A stretch of DNA of 64,000 nt from UBA11574 sp963752565. Lineage in GTDB: Bacteria > Desulfobacterota > Desulfobacteria > Desulfobacterales > UBA11574. The position numbers and the translations under genes are program-made. This document shows, piece by piece, positions 26,693 through 36,428 of the stretch; the stretch's first letter is position 1; each line of letters opens with the position of its first letter. Location: contig CAVVZC010000001.1 in NCBI GenBank assembly GCA_963752565.1, positions 1 to 64,000 on the forward strand, written 5' to 3'. The notes under the pieces are model-generated. The model was not told the DNA's origin. It made no database searches and saw only the letters and a program-made list of their open reading frames with translations.

Positions 26693-28078
26693 CTAAAGCG
26701 TCGGAAAGATTTTGCCGGGATTTAATATCCCATTTGGATCAAAAATTTTCTTTATTTTCTTCATAAGGGTTAGTTCCACGGAACCGATTTCCTTGGCGAT
26801 GTAGGGCGCTTTAGTAATACCAACGCCATGCTCACCTGAAATTGTCCCCCCCAATTCAAGGGTATAATCAAATAAAGCATCTATCGCTGCTTCCGCTTTT
26901 TTGAGTTCATCCCGATTTCTCTTGTCGAGCATGATATTAAAATGGATATTTCCGTCACCGGCATGCCCAAAACTCACCATGGTCAGTCCGGTTTCTTCTT
27001 TTAAAGCCTCTATCCTTCTTACCATATCCGGGATCTTACTTCTTGGAACAACAATATCCTCGTTAATCTTATCAGGACCATATTGGAAAAGCGCTGGAGA
27101 AATCGCCTTTCGGGCTTTCCAGAGCGCTGCAATTTCTTCCTTTTTTTCGGCTATCTTCGTATTTTTGGCCCCTTGAGACACGCACAAAGTTCGTAACTGT
27201 TCTATAAGCAGCCCCACCTCTTCGGTTTTTCCATCCACCTCTATGAGCAGTAAAGCTCCTGCTTCAACGGGCAGGTTCATTTTGAGGTGACGTTCCACAC
27301 AACGGATCGAGGCATTATCCATAAATTCTATGGTTCGAGGAATAATGCCGCGTCTAATAATTTCTGAAACGGTTTCCGCTGCTGTTTCTATATGATCAAA
27401 AATGGCGGTCATGGCGCTTACTGCTTCGGGTAGGGGTAACAGTTTTAATGTGATGCTGGTAATTACACCGAGGGTTCCTTCGGATCCGATGAGAAGTCTG
27501 GTCAGATCATATCCAACAACGCCTTTAGCGGTCTTTACACCGGAATGTATAATTTCACCCGTTGGAAGGACAGCTTCCAATCCCAACACATAATCCCTGG
27601 TAACACCATATTTCACCGCTCTGGGACCCCCTGCACATTCTGCCAGATTCCCACCCAGCGTTGAAAAGTCGGAACTCGAAGGATCCGGAGGATAAAAAAG
27701 ACCTTCTGATTCAACCGCCCGGTGAAAGTGGCCGGTCACAACACCGGGTTCAGCATGGGCGATAAGGTTGTCCTTGTCTATTTCAAGGATACGGTTAAGT
27801 CGACCCATCGCCAGGACGACGCCGCCTTCCACAGGAAGAGATCCGCCAGTCATCCCTGTACCCGAGCCCCTTGGGATCACGTAGAAACGATCTGAGTTGG
27901 CAAGATGCAATATGGCGGATATTTCTCTGGCATCCCGTGGGAACAGGACAGCATTGGGGAGATAACTGCGAGCTGTTGCATCGTATGCATAGCAGAGCAG
28001 ATCCTCCTTCTTCTTAGTGCAATACGGTTTTCCCACGATGCTTTCTAACTTTTTGAACGTCTTATCTGTTACTGTCAT
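26693..28078 (-). CDS. glcD: FAD-linked oxidase, GlcD / D-lactate dehydrogenase family
   Basis: Cytoplasmic or membrane-associated flavoprotein oxidising a 2-hydroxyacid such as glycolate or D-lactate. 461 residues, typical for GlcD. The FAD-binding PCMH domain has FYVIPRGSGTGMTGGSLP (about residues 84-101), PPDPSS, TLGGNLAECAGGPRAVKYG and LIGSEGTLGVIT. The C-terminal domain ends with SFGHAGDGNIHFNIM, GGTISGEHGVG and FDPNGILNPGKIFP. No Fe-S partner (GlcF) gene lies next to it, so the electron acceptor is unknown; the true substrate cannot be read from the sequence. Confidence 0.92.
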   Translation of the reverse strand: MTVTDKTFKKLESIVGKPYCTKKKEDLLCYAYDATARSYLPNAVLFPRDAREISAILHLANSDRFYVIPRGSGTGMTGGSLPVEGGVVLAMGRLNRILEIDKDNLIAHAEPGVVTGHFHRAVESEGLFYPPDPSSSDFSTLGGNLAECAGGPRAVKYGVTRDYVLGLEAVLPTGEIIHSGVKTAKGVVGYDLTRLLIGSEGTLGVITSITLKLLPLPEAVSAMTAIFDHIETAAETVSEIIRRGIIPRTIEFMDNASIRCVERHLKMNLPVEAGALLLIEVDGKTEEVGLLIEQLRTLCVSQGAKNTKIAEKKEEIAALWKARKAISPALFQYGPDKINEDIVVPRSKIPDMVRRIEALKEETGLTMVSFGHAGDGNIHFNIMLDKRNRDELKKAEAAIDALFDYTLELGGTISGEHGVGITKAPYIAKEIGSVELTLMKKIKKIFDPNGILNPGKIFPTL

Positions 28079-28170
28079 TTGATGCCTTCAAATGTATGTA
28101 TTCAAAGATTTTACATCGTATCAAATTTATTCAGTAAATCAAGATATGATTCTGGGCGGGGAATTCTAAT

Positions 28171-29511
28171 TTAATATTTACCGGATTCGAGCTTTTGACA
28201 GAGAAGTTCCACCTGTTTTTGAATCGGGCCATTTTCTTTTAAAACCCGTTCAACCACGCTGATGGAATGTAGGGCCGTAGCATGATATCTGTTGAAACTT
28301 TTCCCTATTGCCTGGAGGGGGGCATCGGTATATCTGCGCGATAGATATATTGCGATCTGTCGCGGTCGAACGATGGATTGTTTGCGAGAACTCGAAACAA
28401 TTTCTTTGATGGAAATAGAATAATATTTACAAACGAGCTTTTTGATAGCGTCTATGGTGATATTCTTTCTACTGCGTACGATGTTCTTAACAACACTTTC
28501 GGCCAGTCCAAGGTCAACAGGCATTCCCAACAAAGATGACTTTGCGGTAACCCCGATAAGACCGCTTTCGAGCTGCCTCACATCCTCTGTGAGTTCACCG
28601 GCCAAGTAATGGATGACGTCTTCGGGTATGTTGCACCTGTTAAGATTCGCTTTTTTATGCAGTATTCTGACCCTCGTCTTGAAATCTGGTGGCTCAATGT
28701 TTGAAATAAGTGAACATGAGAGACGTGATCTCAATTTATCATTGAGTTTCGGGATGTCCGCCGGCAGATAACAACTTGAGAAAATTATTTTCTTGTCGGA
28801 ATTAAACAACGTATCAAGCGTTAACGAAAGCTCGATCTGAGTTCTTTCTTTACCGCTAAGGTGATGAACATCCTCGATGAGCAATACGTCACATTGATTT
28901 CTATATTTTGCCTTAAAAGAATTGATTGCATCATTGCGATACGCATGAACCATTTCATTGCTAAAATCCTCGGCAGTCGTATAATACACACGATCCGTGG
29001 GATGATCAGACAGTATGTAATTCCCGATGGCCTGTGAAAGATGGCTTTTCCCCATCCCGGTCCCTGACAATAAAAACAACGTATTCTGGAGACTATTTTT
29101 TCTCGAAGCCAAAGAAAGGGACGCTGAGTAGGCAAAGTCATTGCTACCACCAACTACAAAATGATCAAAAGTAAAATCCTTTCGTAAAAATCTGCCGGTG
29201 TGCGGACGTACATTCATATTGGGTAGCGAGAGCTGAAAATCTTCATTTGTTTTTTTTCTTGGAAGGGATTTTGTTGCCGAAACCTCGATTAAACATCGAC
29301 AAGATCTTCCTGAAACCCTACTGAGTTCAGTGTCTATCAGATCTCCATAATTATCCAGGACCCGTTTTTTAGAATAATGGTTTGGTGAAACGAGGGAAAA
29401 ACAGTTATTGTCGATCGTTGATAGTCTCAGCGGCTCAATCCACATCCTGAAACAGTGACTGGGAACACGTAATTTAATAGCCGCTTTTGCCTCTTTCCAG
29501 ATCGCCTTCAT
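28171..29511 (-). CDS. dnaA: Chromosomal replication initiator DnaA
   Basis: AAA+ initiator that binds DnaA boxes and opens oriC. Domain I begins AIWKEAKAAIKLRVPSHCF. Domain III starts near FTFDHFVVGGSNDFAY with Walker A LSGTGMGKSHLSQ (about residues 148-160) and Walker B CDVLLIEDVHHLSG. Domain IV ends with RPRQIAIYLSRRYTDAPLQ and the DnaA signature YHATALHSISVVERVL. At 446 residues it is normal. It is not next to dnaN or gyrB but is divergent from pdxA across a 549-base AT-rich spacer that may be the origin. Confidence 0.94.
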   Translation of the reverse strand: MKAIWKEAKAAIKLRVPSHCFRMWIEPLRLSTIDNNCFSLVSPNHYSKKRVLDNYGDLIDTELSRVSGRSCRCLIEVSATKSLPRKKTNEDFQLSLPNMNVRPHTGRFLRKDFTFDHFVVGGSNDFAYSASLSLASRKNSLQNTLFLLSGTGMGKSHLSQAIGNYILSDHPTDRVYYTTAEDFSNEMVHAYRNDAINSFKAKYRNQCDVLLIEDVHHLSGKERTQIELSLTLDTLFNSDKKIIFSSCYLPADIPKLNDKLRSRLSCSLISNIEPPDFKTRVRILHKKANLNRCNIPEDVIHYLAGELTEDVRQLESGLIGVTAKSSLLGMPVDLGLAESVVKNIVRSRKNITIDAIKKLVCKYYSISIKEIVSSSRKQSIVRPRQIAIYLSRRYTDAPLQAIGKSFNRYHATALHSISVVERVLKENGPIQKQVELLCQKLESGKY

Positions 29512-30060
29512 ACGTATTAAAATCTCAATTATATAATTAGAACTGACTTGTTGTTTCAGGTAAAACTACTGATAAAATACCGATATCAATCTTTTTGGGA
29601 GTGTTATCTTAGATTACAAAGAAGTTACTGTGTAAGTTTTGGCTGACTGTAAAGCATCATCTATTATATGTCAATCCCGATAAATCCAGTTTAGCACCTA
29701 TTTGTCAACAAGTTATTAACAAAACATATCTTGTTGTTATTAATGATATTATTCTTGTTGAAAATTCAACTGCTTTTAAATACAAACTTTTTTAAATGGC
29801 CATTATTCCATAAGCATTTTAAGCATATCCATGGTTATCAACAGAATATCTACAATAATGTTTTTTAACAATATCTTCATATTTCTTTCATTTTCTCCTA
29901 TTTTTATAATTTTTTCTACACCCTTTTTTTTCAAAATCCAGTTGCTGTAAAGACCATAACCATAATTTTTTGGAATTTATTTGAAAAATACTTATATTAT
30001 ATATAGTATAATTATTTTTTTTCATATCATTGTTTAAAAAGCTGTTTAGGGGTGTGCAAG
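29512..30060. other. Candidate replication origin (oriC) in the dnaA-pdxA spacer
   Basis: No gene. Very AT-rich, with long T tracts at about 29870-30030. DnaA-box-like sequences are TTATCAACA at 29835-29843 (one mismatch to TTATCCACA) and TTATTAACA at 29713-29721 (two mismatches), with further TTTTTAACA text near 29866. The position beside dnaA and the composition favour an origin; the number of good boxes is small. Confidence 0.45.
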
Positions 30061-31074
30061 ATGTCTGATTACCGCCCGATTATTGGAATTACGATGGGGG
30101 ACCCTGTTGGGATCGGTCCGGAAATTATTCTCTTATCACTTTGCAAACCCTCAATTTATAATATTTGCAGACCACTTGTGATTGGAGATTTCCAAATTTT
30201 GGACGCCGTGAAAAAATGTGTTCGAAGCAAACTTCACATTAAGTCTGTCAAAGACCCTAATGAGGGCATTTATAAAATTGGATCCATCGACTTGCTGAAT
30301 CTTTCAGAAATCGTTCCGGATAAAGTGCTATGGGGTAACCCCACAGTTGAAACAGGGCGGGCAATGATACGCTATATCAAGGCTGCCTCTGATTTGGCAA
30401 CCAAAGGGCATATCGCAGCAATGGTCACCTGTCCCATAAACAAAGTGGCGATGCAAATTGCCGGATGTCACTATAACGGGCACACCGAACTTTTGGCTGA
30501 ACGAACAAAGTCTGATAATTTTGCAATGATGCTTGCCGGGAACAGGCTTCGTGTCGTCCTTGTGACCATGCATGTTCCGTTAAAGGAAGTTCCCTCATTA
30601 CTTTCAGAACAAAAAGTATTGCTGACGATAAAATTGACATGCCAAACGCTCCTTGAACGGTTTGGTTTAAAAACACCTCGTATTGCTATAGCCGGGCTGA
30701 ATCCTCATGCAGGCGAAGGTGGAATGTTTGGAAACGAGGAAAAAACGATTATCAACCCGGCAATTCATGATGCCAGAAACCAAGGGTTTGATGTTACCGG
30801 AGCACTACCGCCCGATACTGTATTTTATCAAGCCGCAAATGGGCGTTATGATGCTGTCGTCTCCATGTATCACGACCAGGGACTGATCCCGTTTAAGCTC
30901 ATACACTTCAACGATGGTGTAAATATTACCTTAGGGCTTCCAATCATCAGAACATCCGTTGATCACGGCACAGCCTATGATATTGCCGGAACAGGTACTG
31001 CTGATCCGGGAAGCCTGGTCGCGGCAATAACCATGGCGGTGCAACAGGCGGCTTACGCAAAAGACAAGCAGTAA
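30061..31074 (+). CDS. pdxA: 4-hydroxythreonine-4-phosphate dehydrogenase PdxA
   Basis: NAD-dependent step of the DXP-dependent pyridoxal phosphate pathway. 337 residues from ATG 30061, which fits the family better than the GTG nine bases upstream. Motifs: IGITMGDPVGIGPEI at the start, TCPINKVAMQIAGCHYNGHTE, the metal-binding histidines in GLNPHAGEGGMFGNEE and SMYHDQGLIPFK. PdxJ and other pathway genes are not in the window. It is divergent from dnaA. Confidence 0.96.
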   Translation: MSDYRPIIGITMGDPVGIGPEIILLSLCKPSIYNICRPLVIGDFQILDAVKKCVRSKLHIKSVKDPNEGIYKIGSIDLLNLSEIVPDKVLWGNPTVETGRAMIRYIKAASDLATKGHIAAMVTCPINKVAMQIAGCHYNGHTELLAERTKSDNFAMMLAGNRLRVVLVTMHVPLKEVPSLLSEQKVLLTIKLTCQTLLERFGLKTPRIAIAGLNPHAGEGGMFGNEEKTIINPAIHDARNQGFDVTGALPPDTVFYQAANGRYDAVVSMYHDQGLIPFKLIHFNDGVNITLGLPIIRTSVDHGTAYDIAGTGTADPGSLVAAITMAVQQAAYAKDKQ

Positions 31075-31097
31075 AAATATAGGAAATAGGAATTAGA

Positions 31098-31240
31098 AAA
31101 TAGATAACCGCAAATGGACGCAAATGCAACCAGACCATCGCGAAGCCTTGAGGCTCGATTCAGGACGAGGCGGGCGGGGTGGTTTTCCTTATCCCTGGTT
31201 GCCTCTGGCGCCGCCGAAGGCGGGTAAACCTCATTCCTCT
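31098..31240. repeat. Half of an inverted-repeat unit, then spacer
   Basis: GATAACCGCAAATGGACGCAAATG at about 31100-31123 is the left end shared with the elements at 34247 and 38618. The rest of the spacer has GC-rich stems (GGCGCCGCCGAAGGCGG) and no gene. Confidence 0.5.
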
Positions 31241-31326
31241 TTTCTCTTTCCTCTTTCTGTCTTAGAGGTTTTGGCCATTGAATCGCGGGAAAAATAAGGC
31301 CCATAGGAACAGGTTTTAAAGGTCAA

Positions 31327-34146
31327 ATGAAGACTGAAAAAATAATCATACGCGGTGCAAGACATCATAACTTAAAAAACATTGATGTTGAATTGCCCCG
31401 GAACCAACTCATCGTGGTTACAGGTCTTTCAGGATCTGGAAAGTCAACACTTGCTTTTGACACCCTGTATGCTGAAGGTCAGCGAAGGTACGTTGAATCC
31501 CTGTCCGCTTACGCTCGCCAGTTTCTTGAACGTATGGAGAAACCCGATGTGGACACCATCGAAGGACTTTCCCCGGCAATTGCAATTGAACAAAAAACCG
31601 CCAGTCACAATCCCCGATCAACTGTAGGAACGGTGACGGAAATTTATGATTATCTCCGCCTCCTCTTTGCAAGAACCGGCACGCCTCATTGTTATCTGTG
31701 TGGAAAACCGATTACCGCTCAATCACTCGATCAGATTGTTGACAAGGTTATGTCACTGAACGATGGCACCAGGATTATGATTCTGGCGCCCCTTGTCTCA
31801 GGTCAAAAAGGCTCACACGATAAGCTTTTTAAACGGCTAAAAAAAGAAGGCTTTGCCCGGGTCCGTGTCAATGGGAAAACTCTGGAAATTGAAGCGGTCG
31901 GCAAGCTGGACAAGAACAAAAAGCATACCATCGACGTGGTTGTGGACCGCTTGATAGTAAAAGAAAAAATCCGTAATCGGCTCGCAGATTCCATAGAACT
32001 TGCCATGTCCCTTTCAAACGGCCTCATTACGGTGGACATGACTGATGAAGGGTCGATTTTATTTAGCGAAAAATCAGCGTGTATCACCTGTGGAATAAGC
32101 TATCCGGATTTCACACCGGCAAGTTTTTCTTTCAACTCTCCCCAGGGCGCCTGTCCAAAATGTGACGGCTTGGGTTCAAGAACTGAATTTGACCCCGGCC
32201 TAATTATTCCAAATCACGAACTCTCTTTGAGACAAGGGGCCGTTGCTTTGTGGGCTAACAGAAACACCGTCCATTTTATTGAATTTTTAGATGCAATAAC
32301 TTCACACTATGGTGTCGATATTTATACCCCCTACAAAGATCTTCCGGATCTATTTAAAAAGGTAATTTTATATGGCTCAGGAACTGAACGAATAACATTC
32401 TATTTTGAAAGAAACAATCGTCGGTTTACCTATAAAAAATCATTTGAAGGTTTGATTCCGAAACTTAAACGACGATACCTGGAAACAGAATCCTACCAGT
32501 CCAGAGAAGAAATTAAGCAGTACATGAACTTTCGGTCCTGCCCCGAATGCCATGGCGCCAAATTAAACAAGGCCAGCAGGTCTGTTCGGGTGGGGGATCT
32601 CAACATTTTCGAAATCACCCAATTTTCAGTAACAACAGCCCGTTCTTTTTTTCAAAAACTAAAACTGACCGGCAAAAAAAAGATTATTGCAGCAAGAATT
32701 CTAAAAGAAATCAATGAACGGCTCGGTTTTTTAGAAAATGTCGGACTTGGCTACCTTACCATCGACAGATCAGCATCCACGCTTTCCGGTGGGGAAAGCC
32801 AGCGAATACGTCTTGCGACACAGATTGGCTCGAAGCTGACCGGCGTTCTTTATGTTCTTGATGAACCGAGCATCGGTCTGCACCAGAGAGACAACCAGCG
32901 TCTTCGCGAAACCCTCTTTCAAATGCGCGATCTCGGCAATACCGTTATAGTGGTCGAGCACGACGAAGAAACCATACGTGCTTCGGATCATGTTGTCGAT
33001 ATGGGACCCGGAGCAGGAATAAACGGTGGACATGTTGTTTTTTCCGGCCAACCGAGTGAACTTTTAAAAGAGAAAAAATCGTTGACCGGACAGTATCTTT
33101 CAGGCCGAAAAAGTGTTCCGGTACCCCTTAAGCGACGATCCGGTCACCGTGAAAAAATAATCATCCAAGACGCATCTCAAAACAACCTTAAAAATATCAA
33201 TGTGAAATTCCCTTTGGGATGCTTTATCTGCGTCACCGGTGTATCCGGCTCCGGAAAATCGACACTTGTTCTGGAAACCCTCTATCGTGCCATGGCCCAG
33301 AGACTTTATCATGCCAGGATGCCGGCAGGTAAATTCGACAGCATATTGGGCATTGAGTACATTGATAAAGTCATCCATATCGACCAGTCACCCATTGGCA
33401 GAACGCCCCGTTCCAATCCTGGTACATACACCGGTGTTTTTACGTATATCAGAGAACTTTTTTCCAGGACACCTGAAGCACGATTGAGAGGTTATAAACC
33501 CGGAAGATTCAGTTTTAACGTCAAGGGAGGAAGATGTGAAGCCTGTCGAGGGGATGGTATTATCAAAATAGAAATGCATTTTCTACCGGATGTTTATGTG
33601 ACCTGTGACGTTTGCCACGGAAAAAGATACAACCGAGAGACCCTTGAAATTAAATATAAAGGGAAAAACATTGCAGACATACTTGGCTTGACCGTCAACC
33701 AGTCCTTCAGATTTTTTAATAGAGTCAGCAATATCAAAAACAAACTGCAGACCCTGATCGATGTCGGCCTTGGATATATTCATATCGGCCAGCCGGCGAC
33801 AACGCTATCCGGCGGGGAAGCCCAACGAATCAAGCTGTCTCGAGAACTTGGAAAAAAAGCGACGGGAAGAACCGTTTATATCCTTGATGAACCGACAACA
33901 GGACTCCATACGGATGACATTCGCAAACTACTTGATGTGTTATCAAGACTTGTGGACGGAGGGAATACGGTCATTGTGATCGAACACAATCTGGATGTCA
34001 TTAAAACCGCGGATCACATCATCGATCTCGGGCCCGAAGGAGGCGATGAAGGGGGAAATGTCGTCGGAATCGGGACTCCGGAAGAGATCGTAAAGGTAAA
34101 TGGTTCTTATACCGGGGAGTTTTTAAAAAAGGTTTTAGCACATTAA
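31327..34146 (+). CDS. uvrA: UvrABC excision nuclease subunit A
   Basis: Damage-recognition ATPase of nucleotide excision repair, 939 residues. Two ABC modules are visible: Walker A GLSGSGKSTLAFD (about residues 31-43) and GVSGSGKSTLVLE (about 637), signatures LSGGESQRIRLA and LSGGEAQRIKLS, and Walker B VLDEPSIGLHQRD and ILDEPTTGLHTDD. Zinc modules are CITCG...CPKCDGLG and CEACRGDG...CDVCHGKRYN. Nothing is missing. It appears to be a single-gene unit between repeat-filled spacers. Confidence 0.98.
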   Translation: MKTEKIIIRGARHHNLKNIDVELPRNQLIVVTGLSGSGKSTLAFDTLYAEGQRRYVESLSAYARQFLERMEKPDVDTIEGLSPAIAIEQKTASHNPRSTVGTVTEIYDYLRLLFARTGTPHCYLCGKPITAQSLDQIVDKVMSLNDGTRIMILAPLVSGQKGSHDKLFKRLKKEGFARVRVNGKTLEIEAVGKLDKNKKHTIDVVVDRLIVKEKIRNRLADSIELAMSLSNGLITVDMTDEGSILFSEKSACITCGISYPDFTPASFSFNSPQGACPKCDGLGSRTEFDPGLIIPNHELSLRQGAVALWANRNTVHFIEFLDAITSHYGVDIYTPYKDLPDLFKKVILYGSGTERITFYFERNNRRFTYKKSFEGLIPKLKRRYLETESYQSREEIKQYMNFRSCPECHGAKLNKASRSVRVGDLNIFEITQFSVTTARSFFQKLKLTGKKKIIAARILKEINERLGFLENVGLGYLTIDRSASTLSGGESQRIRLATQIGSKLTGVLYVLDEPSIGLHQRDNQRLRETLFQMRDLGNTVIVVEHDEETIRASDHVVDMGPGAGINGGHVVFSGQPSELLKEKKSLTGQYLSGRKSVPVPLKRRSGHREKIIIQDASQNNLKNINVKFPLGCFICVTGVSGSGKSTLVLETLYRAMAQRLYHARMPAGKFDSILGIEYIDKVIHIDQSPIGRTPRSNPGTYTGVFTYIRELFSRTPEARLRGYKPGRFSFNVKGGRCEACRGDGIIKIEMHFLPDVYVTCDVCHGKRYNRETLEIKYKGKNIADILGLTVNQSFRFFNRVSNIKNKLQTLIDVGLGYIHIGQPATTLSGGEAQRIKLSRELGKKATGRTVYILDEPTTGLHTDDIRKLLDVLSRLVDGGNTVIVIEHNLDVIKTADHIIDLGPEGGDEGGNVVGIGTPEEIVKVNGSYTGEFLKKVLAH

Positions 34147-34541
34147 TTTATTGAAATTCCAAATATCAAAACCCAAGTATCAAACAAATCCCAATGACCA
34201 AAATTCGAAAATCCAAACAATGGCTAGTCTTTTTTTAGAAAATAGATAACCGCAAATGAACGCAAATGAACATAAATATTATTATTTAAATTTGCGTTTA
34301 TTCGTGTTCATCCGCTGTTTCCCTTATCCTCTTTTCTCTTTCCCACTTATGGCTATAAGTTTTGGTCAGCCGACTTCGCCATAGTAGGCTTTGGCTAAGA
34401 CGGCTGAATTGAATATTGGAATTTGGGATTTATTTGTAATTTGGTGCTTGGAATTTGTAATTTTAGACACAAACTCCAAGGCAGTGCCATCTATCTCTGA
34501 CTCCCGCATTGCGGGGGAGGACTAGGGTTTTAAAAACTAAA
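34147..34541. repeat. Repeat-filled spacer after uvrA
   Basis: 34155-34215 and 34410-34460 carry the CAATGACCAAAATTC/TTTGTAATTTGG family. 34247-34321 is a complete hairpin element (AACCGCAAATGAACGCAAAT paired with TTTGCGTTTATTCGTGTTCA), like the ends of the GxxExxY units but without a gene. No coding is seen. Confidence 0.6.
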
Positions 34542-34543
34542 AC

Positions 34544-34581
34544 AAAACAGGGCGGTGTCATATATGGCACAGCCCTGTTTT
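34544..34581 (-). terminator. Rho-independent terminator of the atp operon
   Basis: Stem AAAACAGGGC (34544-34553) pairs with GCCCTGTTTT (34572-34581); the inner bases GTGTC and GGCAC extend it. T runs flank both sides, so it could work in both directions. It lies just after the atpE stop. Confidence 0.85.
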
Positions 34582-34603
34582 TTAAAAAATGTGTCTGTTT
34601 TTA

Positions 34604-34888
34604 TTAACCAGCACCAAACAGCGCGGCAATCGTCGCTGCCTGGGGATGGGCATAGATAAGAATCAACGCAACAACCAGTGCATAAATACACAGTGATTCA
34701 ATCATAGCAAGACCAATCAGCATGGTAACCGTTACCTTGCCGGATGATTCGGGGTTCCTGGCAATACCTTCAACGGCACCCCTTACACCAATTCCCTGTC
34801 CAATACCGCAACCAAAGGCTGCGATCCCTACTCCAAAACCAGCTGCAGTGACGCAGGCAATGAAAAATTGTAATGCTTCTGCACCCAT
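34604..34888 (-). CDS. atpE: ATP synthase F0 subunit c
   Basis: Forms the ion-driven rotor ring. 94 residues, two helices around a polar loop (GIARNPESSGKV). The first helix has GFGVGIAAFGCGIGQG, the second GLAMIESLCIYALVVALILI. The ion-binding Glu is in MIES, followed by Ser, with Gln in the first helix and Tyr four residues later, a pattern partly matching sodium-binding c subunits (Gln...Glu-Ser-Thr...Tyr), though the Thr is Leu here. A good ribosome site (AGGAGG) lies upstream. Last gene of the F0 operon; F1 genes are elsewhere. Confidence 0.96.
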   Translation of the reverse strand: MGAEALQFFIACVTAAGFGVGIAAFGCGIGQGIGVRGAVEGIARNPESSGKVTVTMLIGLAMIESLCIYALVVALILIYAHPQAATIAALFGAG

Positions 34889-34989
34889 ATCTACTCTACC
34901 TCCTTTATTAAGGTTTGTTATGCTTCTTCCATTTTCCCATTAAAATTAAAAAGCATACTATTATTTTTTTCTCTTATTATACATTTAAA

Positions 34990-35679
34990 TTAATGTGCAT
35001 GCTCTATTGCACCGGTAAAATACATGACCGAAAGTAAATAAAAAACAAACGCCTGCACCAGTGCAACGAAAATGCCAAGAGCCATTATCGGCAGCGGAGC
35101 AAAAAACAATCCCGCCAGAGCGAAAAGGATACCCAGGACGAGTTCATGGCCCATCATGTTTCCGAAAAGACGAAAAGTAAGAGACAGAATACGTGCCAGG
35201 TGTCCTATGACTTCGATAGGAAAAATAAGCGGGACCATCCACCATACGGGTCCGAGAAAGTGTTTAATATATTTAACACCGTGATATTTAATGCCGATAA
35301 CGTGCGTAAACAGGACAACAACAAGGGCACATGAAAGGGTTGTGTTCAGGTTGGCGGTCGGTGGAAAAAATCCAGGCACAAGTCCCATTATGTTGCAGGC
35401 AAAAATATAAATAAAAACCGTCGCAAGAAGTGGAAAAAGCCAGCGCCCTTCTTCTCCGGTAATATCAATGGTGAATTCTTCGAGTCCTGAAATGATAATC
35501 TCCAAAACATTTTGTATTTTCGAGGGAACCAGATTTACACTCTTTGCCCCGACGATTCCAAGTACAATCAGCAAGATCATCACCACCCAAGAATAGATGA
35601 TGTGGGGATACGCATGGGCAAAATGTCCAAGACCGAACATTTCAAACAGCTTTACAAAAAATAGATAGGGATGTTCCAC
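34990..35679 (-). CDS. atpB: ATP synthase F0 subunit a
   Basis: Stator channel subunit that delivers ions to the c ring. 229 residues with several membrane helices. The essential Arg is in the helix around GHLARILSLTFRLFGNMMGHE, with SVMYFTGAIEHAH at the end. It follows atpI by one base and precedes atpE by about 100 bases. Subunit a is somewhat short, as often seen in split F0 operons of this group. Confidence 0.95.
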   Translation of the reverse strand: MEHPYLFFVKLFEMFGLGHFAHAYPHIIYSWVVMILLIVLGIVGAKSVNLVPSKIQNVLEIIISGLEEFTIDITGEEGRWLFPLLATVFIYIFACNIMGLVPGFFPPTANLNTTLSCALVVVLFTHVIGIKYHGVKYIKHFLGPVWWMVPLIFPIEVIGHLARILSLTFRLFGNMMGHELVLGILFALAGLFFAPLPIMALGIFVALVQAFVFYLLSVMYFTGAIEHAH

Positions 35680-35680
35680 C

Positions 35681-36067
35681 TTAAGTTGCCTCCTTGAAAA
35701 TATATTTGGTTAATTCACGTACAGTGGCCAGCGTGATACTCGCCACCACCACCGAAAGTCCAACAAAAAGACCCAAAGGATCAACAAAATGCTCTGATAT
35801 AAGAACAAATATAATAAGGCCGCTGACAATGAACCGAATGTAATATTTGGCCAATATTGCGCTGGTGGAAGCCAGATGGGGGGGTCTAAACGCTTTTTTA
35901 AGTGTCCGGTAGAGCAAATGAAAATTAATAGTGACAATCAGGCCCCCACATATAATCCCCACGGTAAAATCAGACGGCATAAGAAAAAGTCCGATCAGAC
36001 TGGTAATAGAAAACAGGATCCAATTCGTTAAGTTTACGAATTTATAAAGACGATGTTGAATTTCCAC
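35681..36067 (-). CDS. atpI: ATP synthase subunit I family protein
   Basis: Small membrane protein of 128 residues with four predicted helices (for example LTNWILFSITSLIGLFLM, GIICGGLIVTINFHLLYRTL, ISEHFVDPLGLFVGLSVV). AtpI proteins help c-ring assembly or cation transport. Its position between AtpZ and subunit a is the usual one. The sequence is poorly conserved, so position supports the call as much as sequence does. Confidence 0.8.
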   Translation of the reverse strand: MEIQHRLYKFVNLTNWILFSITSLIGLFLMPSDFTVGIICGGLIVTINFHLLYRTLKKAFRPPHLASTSAILAKYYIRFIVSGLIIFVLISEHFVDPLGLFVGLSVVVASITLATVRELTKYIFKEAT

Positions 36068-36081
36068 ATTAAAAATATCCG

Positions 36082-36303
36082 TTAGAGCTTTCTGCTCTTT
36101 TTTATTGCAATTCCGATGTTCCTAAATCCCGCAGCGATTCCAAGCCCAAGACAAATCAGTGTAAACCATGGTGTTGTATTAAATACTTTTCTGTCAAGGT
36201 ATACGCCTATAGCCAGCCCGATAAAGATTGAAAGCGCTACGGATAAGCCGATGCTGCTATAATATGCCAGATCCTTTATGGCACGTATGGTTTCCCTCTT
36301 CAT
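36082..36303 (-). CDS. atpZ: AtpZ/AtpI-like small membrane protein
   Basis: First gene of the F0 operon. The start at 36303 (MKRETIRAIKDLAYYSS) is preferred over an upstream ATG at 36327, which would overlap the promoter; AGAAGG lies about ten bases before it. 73 residues with two helices (SIGLSVALSIFIGLAIGVYL and FTLICLGLGIAAGFRNI), as in AtpZ, which pairs with AtpI in some bacteria as a cation channel. Confidence 0.78.
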   Translation of the reverse strand: MKRETIRAIKDLAYYSSIGLSVALSIFIGLAIGVYLDRKVFNTTPWFTLICLGLGIAAGFRNIGIAIKKSRKL

Positions 36304-36326
36304 GAAAAAGAACACCTTCTCGTACA

Positions 36327-36355
36327 ATAAGAATCCTCATATAAAACAAGGTCAA
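36327..36355 (-). promoter_or_regulatory. Candidate sigma-70 promoter of the atp operon
   Basis: On the minus strand: TTGACC (36350-36355), 17 bases, TCTTAT (36327-36332). Five of six and four of six consensus positions. The distance to the chosen atpZ start is about 24 bases. Confidence 0.5.
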
Positions 36356-36428
36356 TTAAGGACGCTGTGCATCTAACATATGAATTTTCACAAGTCAATG
36401 CAAAATGTGCTAAAATTTTAAGATCAAA

